Of a stretch of 64,000 bases of DNA, positions 60,147 through 64,000 are shown one piece after another. The position numbers were made by a program, and so were the translations under genes. Every line of letters begins with the position of its first letter. Position 1 is the stretch's first letter. Location: NCBI RefSeq assembly GCF_000308655.1, contig NZ_BAGC01000114.1:186001-250000 (forward strand). Reading direction: 5' to 3'. This DNA is from Nocardia niigatensis NBRC 100131. Its GTDB lineage: Bacteria > Actinomycetota > Actinomycetes > Mycobacteriales > Mycobacteriaceae. Under the pieces are notes generated by a model. That model was not told the origin of the DNA. It did not search any database and saw nothing but the letters and a program-made list of their open reading frames with translations.

Positions 60147-60482
60147 ATGCCCAACCAGCCACAGTATTTCGACAACCCGGGCGATGCCGGGCAGACCAGC
60201 CGCGTCGACCGATTCCCGGACTCTGCCCGGACCACCAGGTCTCACGCCGGCGAGTCCATGGTGGACCCGCGAAACTGGCCGGGGCTCATCGTGTTCGCAC
60301 TCGGAATCGTCGCACTGGTGGCCACGTTGACCGCAGCCGGATACGGGTTCGGGGGCTGGGCGATAGTGGCCGGAGTGATCTGCGTCGTGTGTCTGGCGGT
60401 AGGCGCAGCGCTGGTCGTCATCGAACACGGACGGGTCAAGCACCGCGAAGGCCGCAAGCTGGGCGACCCGGGCGGTCACTGA
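60147..60482 (+). CDS. Small membrane protein
   Basis: 111 residues; ATG 60147 behind GAAGGAGG. A polar N-terminal half (residues 1-45) is followed by two helices (about 47-66 and 70-92) and a basic tail (HGRVKHREGRKLGDPGGH). This resembles DUF6131/DUF2530-size actinobacterial proteins, but I cannot name the family. It lies 85 bases after the Rho_N gene. Confidence 0.65.
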   Translation: MPNQPQYFDNPGDAGQTSRVDRFPDSARTTRSHAGESMVDPRNWPGLIVFALGIVALVATLTAAGYGFGGWAIVAGVICVVCLAVGAALVVIEHGRVKHREGRKLGDPGGH

Positions 60483-60520
60483 CAGAGAACCGATGAAGGA
60501 CGAAACAGCACGATCATTGG

Positions 60521-61224
60521 GTGGGGCAGCCGCATTCCGACAGTGAACCGGCCCCGATATCGGCTGCCGAGAAACGCGCCGCCGAGCAGTCCAGCGAGCG
60601 GCATCCGCTGGGTAGTCCCGGACGCAGGTTCGACCGGCACTCGCCGTTCATGATCGGCCTGACGGCCTCCGCAGGTGTCCTGATCACCGTCGGGACGGGG
60701 CGTGTCGTTCTCGCCGCGCATGAGGCCCTGCCGCTGGTGTCGGCGGCGATGTTTCTCGCGATCGGCATGGAGCCCTTCCCCGCCTTGCGCGCCAACCTCT
60801 ATCGGCTCATCCAGTCACGTTCATCTGGCCGGCGGCCTTCGGGGTCCCGCTTCCCTTGGTCCTGGCCGTGCTGGTCTCGGTGCTCGATCTCCTCCCATTG
60901 ATCGGCTCCACGCTGGCCGGCATCGTCATAGCGCTTGCCGCACTGACGGTTTCGCTGCCGGTCTGTCTGGCCACGGTGGTCTTCTTCCTCGTGCTGCGCT
61001 GGCACGAAGACTATCTGCTCGTATCCCGCGTCATCGGCCGCACCGTGCAGGCGCCCGCCGTGGTCACAGTGGTGGCGGTCCTCATCGGTGGCTCGATCCT
61101 GGACGTGCTGGGCGCGCTCCTCGCCATTCCCGCCGCCGCGAGTCTGCTCCTTCTGGTCCGGGAGTTGCTCTATCCCAGACTGGATCGTCTCACTGCCGCA
61201 GGCTCGGCCGACGATCCTCGATAG
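60521..61224 (+). pseudogene. AI-2E-family transporter, internally deleted
   Basis: GTG 60521 opens the N-terminal part (GRRFDRHSPFMIGLTASAGV, AAMFLAIGMEPFPAL). At about 60815 the homologous frame changes: FIWPAAFGVPLPLVLAVLVS, LDLLPLIGSTLAGIVIALAA and RWHEDYLLVSRVIGRTV through AIPAAASLLLLVRELLYPRL continue to 61224. Roughly 230 codons remain of the 350 or more usual for this permease family; the central helices are gone and the two ends are out of frame. Confidence 0.8.
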
Positions 61225-61303
61225 TCCGCCATCGTCCTCCTGCCCGCGCGGACCGATCGAAGCGCCCCGCCCCGCAACAGCGGTGACGGTTCCCTGGCGC
61301 AAG

Positions 61304-61347
61304 CCGGAATCCCCTGACCTGTTCCATTGCGGGCCAGGGGATTCCGG
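61304..61347. terminator. Strong hairpin between convergent genes
   Basis: Perfect 13-bp arms CCGGAATCCCCTG (61304-61316) and CAGGGGATTCCGG (61335-61347) with an 18-base loop, between the AI-2E remnant (plus) and the hemerythrin gene (minus, stop at 61375). It probably acts in both directions. Confidence 0.7.
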
Positions 61348-61374
61348 TGCGGATACCGCGAGAGATGGAGTGGG

Positions 61375-61944
61375 CTAGGCGTTGCTGCTCTGCCTACGCC
61401 ACTCGCGGAGGGCGTCGCGGATCCGGTCGAACACCGCCAGCGGCGGGCCGATCAGCAGATTCGCGGCCAGGGAACCGCCCACCTCCGGATGCGGGCGGGT
61501 GGGCGCGAAGGCCTCGGCGAAGCGCGTCACGGTCGCGAGCCGGACTCGCTCGTCCTGGGACGCTTGCAGCTGTAGCTGACCGAACTCCTCCTTCTCCTCG
61601 AGCTCCGCGTGTTCGATCACTTTCTCCGCGAAAGCCGTGAATTTCGAATCGAATTGCGGATGGTCGAGGCCGAGGTCGTAGAGGGCTGCGAGGGCATGCT
61701 TGGCCTCCTGTTCCTCGCGCAGCCGGCTGTCGACGATCTCGCCGCTCACCGCATGATGCCGGGCGGCCGGATGCACGACCTCCTCCTCCGCGCACTCGTG
61801 CACGGCCAGCAACCGCACCAGATCATCGAAGGCCTGCTGCCGGACCGGGCCCACGGTCAGGTGGACCTGTTGGAGCAGGGCTTTGATCTGGCCGTGCTGG
61901 GACACCAGCAGGTCGATCACGTCCTTGTCATTCGGATCGGTCAT
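61375..61944 (-). CDS. Hemerythrin (HHE) domain protein
   Basis: 189 residues. A four-helix HHE domain with a plausible di-iron set: H17, H49, E53, H83, H112 and E116 (motifs VSQHGQI, AVHECAEEE, EAKHALAAL, EHAELEEKEE). The C-terminal 50 residues form an extra helix. Such proteins bind O2 or NO or handle oxidative stress. It heads away from the CsbD-like gene on the same strand, 6 bases apart, so both are probably one stress transcript. Confidence 0.9.
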   Translation of the reverse strand: MTDPNDKDVIDLLVSQHGQIKALLQQVHLTVGPVRQQAFDDLVRLLAVHECAEEEVVHPAARHHAVSGEIVDSRLREEQEAKHALAALYDLGLDHPQFDSKFTAFAEKVIEHAELEEKEEFGQLQLQASQDERVRLATVTRFAEAFAPTRPHPEVGGSLAANLLIGPPLAVFDRIRDALREWRRQSSNA

Positions 61945-61950
61945 GGACCA

Positions 61951-62196
61951 TCACCGATTCTGGTGCGCCCGCTGACGCGCTTCCTCGGCCTGGGCCCGGG
62001 CACGATCCTTCTCGGCCTGGGCCTCCCGCTTGGCGGCGTCGCGCTGAGCTTCGGCCTTGTCCTGCTGAGCGCGGCCCTCCTCGCGCAGCCCCTCGTTGCC
62101 GAAGACCTTGCCCGCGGCTTCCTTCGCGGCGCCCTTGACGCCCTCGACCGCGCCTTCGACGCCCTCGCGAGCTCCGCTCTTCTCGTGCTCTGACAT
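61951..62196 (-). CDS. CsbD-like / microaggregate-binding-type stress protein
   Basis: 81 residues, charged and helical: GVKGAAKEAAGKVFGNEGLREEGRAQQDKAEAQ contains the CsbD-type core (split here over residues 19-51), followed by an Ala/Glu/Arg/Lys-rich helix. Proteins of this type are stress-induced in Actinobacteria; molecular function unknown. It sits directly upstream of the hemerythrin gene. Confidence 0.78.
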   Translation of the reverse strand: MSEHEKSGAREGVEGAVEGVKGAAKEAAGKVFGNEGLREEGRAQQDKAEAQRDAAKREAQAEKDRARAQAEEARQRAHQNR

Positions 62197-62344
62197 GGGA
62201 TATACCTCCGTATACCGATTGCAGGGACATCCGGAGACCTACCCCGGACATCCACACCGAAACGGGCTGTCGGTCATGTCGTTTCGAGACTCGGGAACCG
62301 GGCAATCGATGAGCAGGAGTGACCGAACCGAGGGAGTGTTCTCG

Positions 62345-62668
62345 ATGAACCGATACGCGATCCGCAGCACCACAGTGGCGGCGGTTGCCCTGCTCATCCC
62401 CCTGCTCGGAGCCTGTGAGCAGGCGAAAGAGGCCGTCAACAAGGGCGGCAGCACCCCGTGCAGCGAGTTCACGGCCCAGGACCAGAGCAAGCAGCGGATC
62501 ACCGTCCGCAAATACCTCGAGCAGGACTCGAAGGTGACGCCGACAGCAGATCCGGACACCGTCGACGCCTCCATCGCGGCCATCACGCTCATGTGCCAGG
62601 CCCAGCGCAATCCGGACACCCCGATCCGGGACGCGGACCTGACCGGCATTCTGGTGCCGAAGAAGTAG
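62345..62668 (+). CDS. Small lipoprotein
   Basis: 107 residues; ATG 62345 follows GAGGGAG. The signal ends in IPLLGAC with the lipidated Cys at C24. The mature part has two more Cys (STPCSEF and TLMCQAQ) and is otherwise polar (QDQSKQRITVRKYLEQDS). Likely a surface or periplasmic lipoprotein; family not recognised. Bases 62669-62832 after it show no gene. Confidence 0.75.
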   Translation: MNRYAIRSTTVAAVALLIPLLGACEQAKEAVNKGGSTPCSEFTAQDQSKQRITVRKYLEQDSKVTPTADPDTVDASIAAITLMCQAQRNPDTPIRDADLTGILVPKK

Positions 62669-62832
62669 CGTGACGGTGTCTACTGCGCCGGGCCGGCTTT
62701 GCGCGGCTGACGGATGTCACAGTCCGTTCTGTCCCGTCGAGCATCGCGAAGTCGGCCAGTGTTCAAGTTGCAGGTATGCGGCTCCGGGCGGATGTGCAAT
62801 CACGCCGGGCCGGAAGCCTTCGCCGGGCTCGG

Positions 62833-63042
62833 CTACTCGGCGGTGTGCCGGTGTTTGCGGTGGCTGGTGTCGCACAGTGGATAGATTTTCGATCGCCGGC
62901 ACAGGCACAGTGCCACGACACACCGGTCACAGCGGATGGTGCGGCCCTCGGCGGTCACCAGTTCCAGCGGGCCCTCCACGAGTGCGGGGCCATCGGCGGT
63001 GAAAGTGATTGTCCGCCTGTCATTGTCGGGGTCGATCGGCAC
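62833..63042 (-). CDS. CDGSH-type iron-sulfur protein
   Basis: 69 residues from GTG 63042, which lies inside the end of the methyltransferase gene (23-base overlap). The [2Fe-2S] motif is C46-x-C48-x8-C57-D-T-S-H61 (CLCRRSKIYPLCDTSH); the Gly of CDGSH is Thr. Three Cys and one His ligands are intact. Redox or cluster-transfer role; partner unknown. It is the last gene of the three-gene operon. Confidence 0.88.
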   Translation of the reverse strand: MPIDPDNDRRTITFTADGPALVEGPLELVTAEGRTIRCDRCVVALCLCRRSKIYPLCDTSHRKHRHTAE

Positions 63043-63673
63043 GAATGACCACCAGTTCCTCGTGATGTTGCCCCGGTTGGATCCGTCCGGTGTCGGCCAG
63101 CCAGGCGGCGCGGCTGCGTAGCACCGGACCGAACGGAATGGTCGCCCGAGCGACCGCCGCGGCCTTCAGCCCGGCAGACCGCAGGAGCGCCAGAGTGCTG
63201 TCGACACCGGACAGCTCGGATTGGACCATCAGCAATGTGCCTGTGTCGGACAGCAATTCAGGCGCCAGCCCGCAGAGCGAGTCGATGGCCGAACGCCCGT
63301 CGGCGCCCGCGTCCCAGGAGCGCGCCGCACCATGGGGTGAACGGCCACTCGAGCACGGGACGTACGGCGGGTTGCACACCACCACGTCGAAGGTCCTGCC
63401 GCGCAGTACTTTCCGGAAGTCGCCGTGCAGCAGTTCGACGTCGATGCCACGGAGGCGGCAGTTCAGCCACGCCGATGCCAGCGCAGTCCGTGAAATATCC
63501 ACTGCGGTAACCGACCTGGCGAACCGGGCAGCAGCAATGGCCAGCGCACCGGTTCCGGTGCACACATCGACCACGCGCCGGCGTGGTGGGATGCGTGCAT
63601 CGGCGTACACACGCGCCAGCAGCCGAGTATCGGCTTGCGGGCGGTAGACCCCGGGCGCGCGAATCAACATCAT
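63020..63673 (-). CDS. HemK/PrmC-type methyltransferase
   Basis: 217 residues. Class I SAM-methyltransferase with DVCTGTG at 36-42 and the NPPYVP motif at 101-106, which in HemK/PrmC and MTQ2 proteins places a Gln or other amide side chain for N-methylation. It lacks the N-terminal PrmC domain that recognises release factors, so the substrate is probably different. Its start overlaps the upstream gene by 4 bases. Confidence 0.88.
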   Translation of the reverse strand: MMLIRAPGVYRPQADTRLLARVYADARIPPRRRVVDVCTGTGALAIAAARFARSVTAVDISRTALASAWLNCRLRGIDVELLHGDFRKVLRGRTFDVVVCNPPYVPCSSGRSPHGAARSWDAGADGRSAIDSLCGLAPELLSDTGTLLMVQSELSGVDSTLALLRSAGLKAAAVARATIPFGPVLRSRAAWLADTGRIQPGQHHEELVVIRADRPRQ

Positions 63674-64000
63674 GAACTCGGAATAGCTCTGAGTTCACTG
63701 TTTATTCGCGAACGCGCCAACGAATCGCCTGCGGCTCCGGCCGACTCGTCGATGAGCAAGGATGTGCGATTCTCGCGCCAGCATCCGAGCACATGGTTGG
63801 CGAAGCGATCTTCCAGCAGACCGGTCGCGCCGATTCCGAAGGCGATCGAGGTACGAAGCTCGGGTTCGGCTGTCAGCAGATCGGCGATCACCTCACGCCG
63901 CATCAGTTGTTCGTGCACGGCGTCGGCCTCCACATGTTCGCGGTAGAACCGTATGCAGGCGGCATCGGCGTGCAACCTCTCCAGCGCACCGACCAGATGT
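63670..64000 (-). CDS. Haem-oxygenase-like iron-containing redox enzyme (partial)
   Basis: The N-terminus lies beyond the right edge; 109 codons are visible. The stretch LERLHADAACIRFYREHVEA, DAVHEQLMRREVIADLL and FGIGATGLLEDRFANHVL matches the C-terminal half of haem-oxygenase-like di-iron (HDO, TENA-like) proteins; E and H in FYREHVEADAVHE and D/H in EDRFANH are candidate metal ligands. Such enzymes oxidise amino-acid or fatty-acid-derived substrates. The stop overlaps the methyltransferase ATG. Confidence 0.8.
   Translation of the reverse strand, partial: HLVGALERLHADAACIRFYREHVEADAVHEQLMRREVIADLLTAEPELRTSIAFGIGATGLLEDRFANHVLGCWRENRTSLLIDESAGAAGDSLARSRINSELRAIPSS

Overview
The window is high-GC actinobacterial DNA, most likely from a mycolic-acid producer of the order Mycobacteriales, with Nocardia the best guess. 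The main support is the block moxR1 - DUF58 - VWA - fabG1 - inhA - hemH in the Mycobacterium order. Secreted Gly/Ala-rich proteins, Mce-associated-type proteins, WS/DGAT and CaiB relics and a very large NRPS also fit. The genus is an inference; no rRNA or other marker is present.

1-13 kb is mostly housekeeping: an acyl-CoA dehydrogenase, a small secreted protein, an FAD monooxygenase with a repeat-bearing promoter, the msrB-msrA operon ending in a clear intrinsic terminator, two membrane proteins, then the FAS-II/haem block on the minus strand (moxR1 to hemH, 12.3-6.2 kb). 13-20 kb holds an NAD(P)-binding protein, a Nudix protein, a broken FAD-linked oxidase, a LysR gene divergent from malate:quinone oxidoreductase, a beta-propeller lipoprotein, and an alpha/beta hydrolase divergent from an HxlR regulator, then a TetR gene.

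21.0-39.2 kb is one gene for a 6067-residue non-ribosomal peptide synthetase, read as C-A-T-E / C-A-T / C-A-T / C-A-T / C-A-T-TE. Its first C domain is of the EntF-like N-terminal type. Module 2 lacks an epimerase although the next C domain and its linker look like those that follow one. No MbtH protein, exporter, phosphopantetheinyl transferase or tailoring gene lies next to it.

41.7-51.2 kb looks like a light and photo-oxidative stress regulon: photolyase, DHRS12-like SDR, minimal lipocalin, FAD amine-oxidase-like protein, DUF1365 protein, cyclopropane/UfaM-type lipid methyltransferase, two MerR/B12-domain (LitR/CarH-type) regulators and an SDR-DUF2867 fusion. Two promoters in it share a pair of GCATCG repeats with an 11-bp period followed by a TAG element at the same distance.

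51-64 kb begins with a crotonase, an acyl-CoA ligase and an SDR, then enters a zone of gene decay (55.2-61.2 kb): CitE/CaiB and WS/DGAT/SDR pairs each truncated at their 5' ends and abutting head to head, an SDR N-terminal stub and a broken AI-2E transporter, mixed with intact TetR, DUF4254, Rho_N-like and small membrane genes. It closes with hemerythrin, CsbD-like and lipoprotein genes, and an overlapping minus-strand operon of a haem-oxygenase-like iron enzyme (cut by the window end), a HemK-type methyltransferase and a CDGSH iron-sulfur protein.
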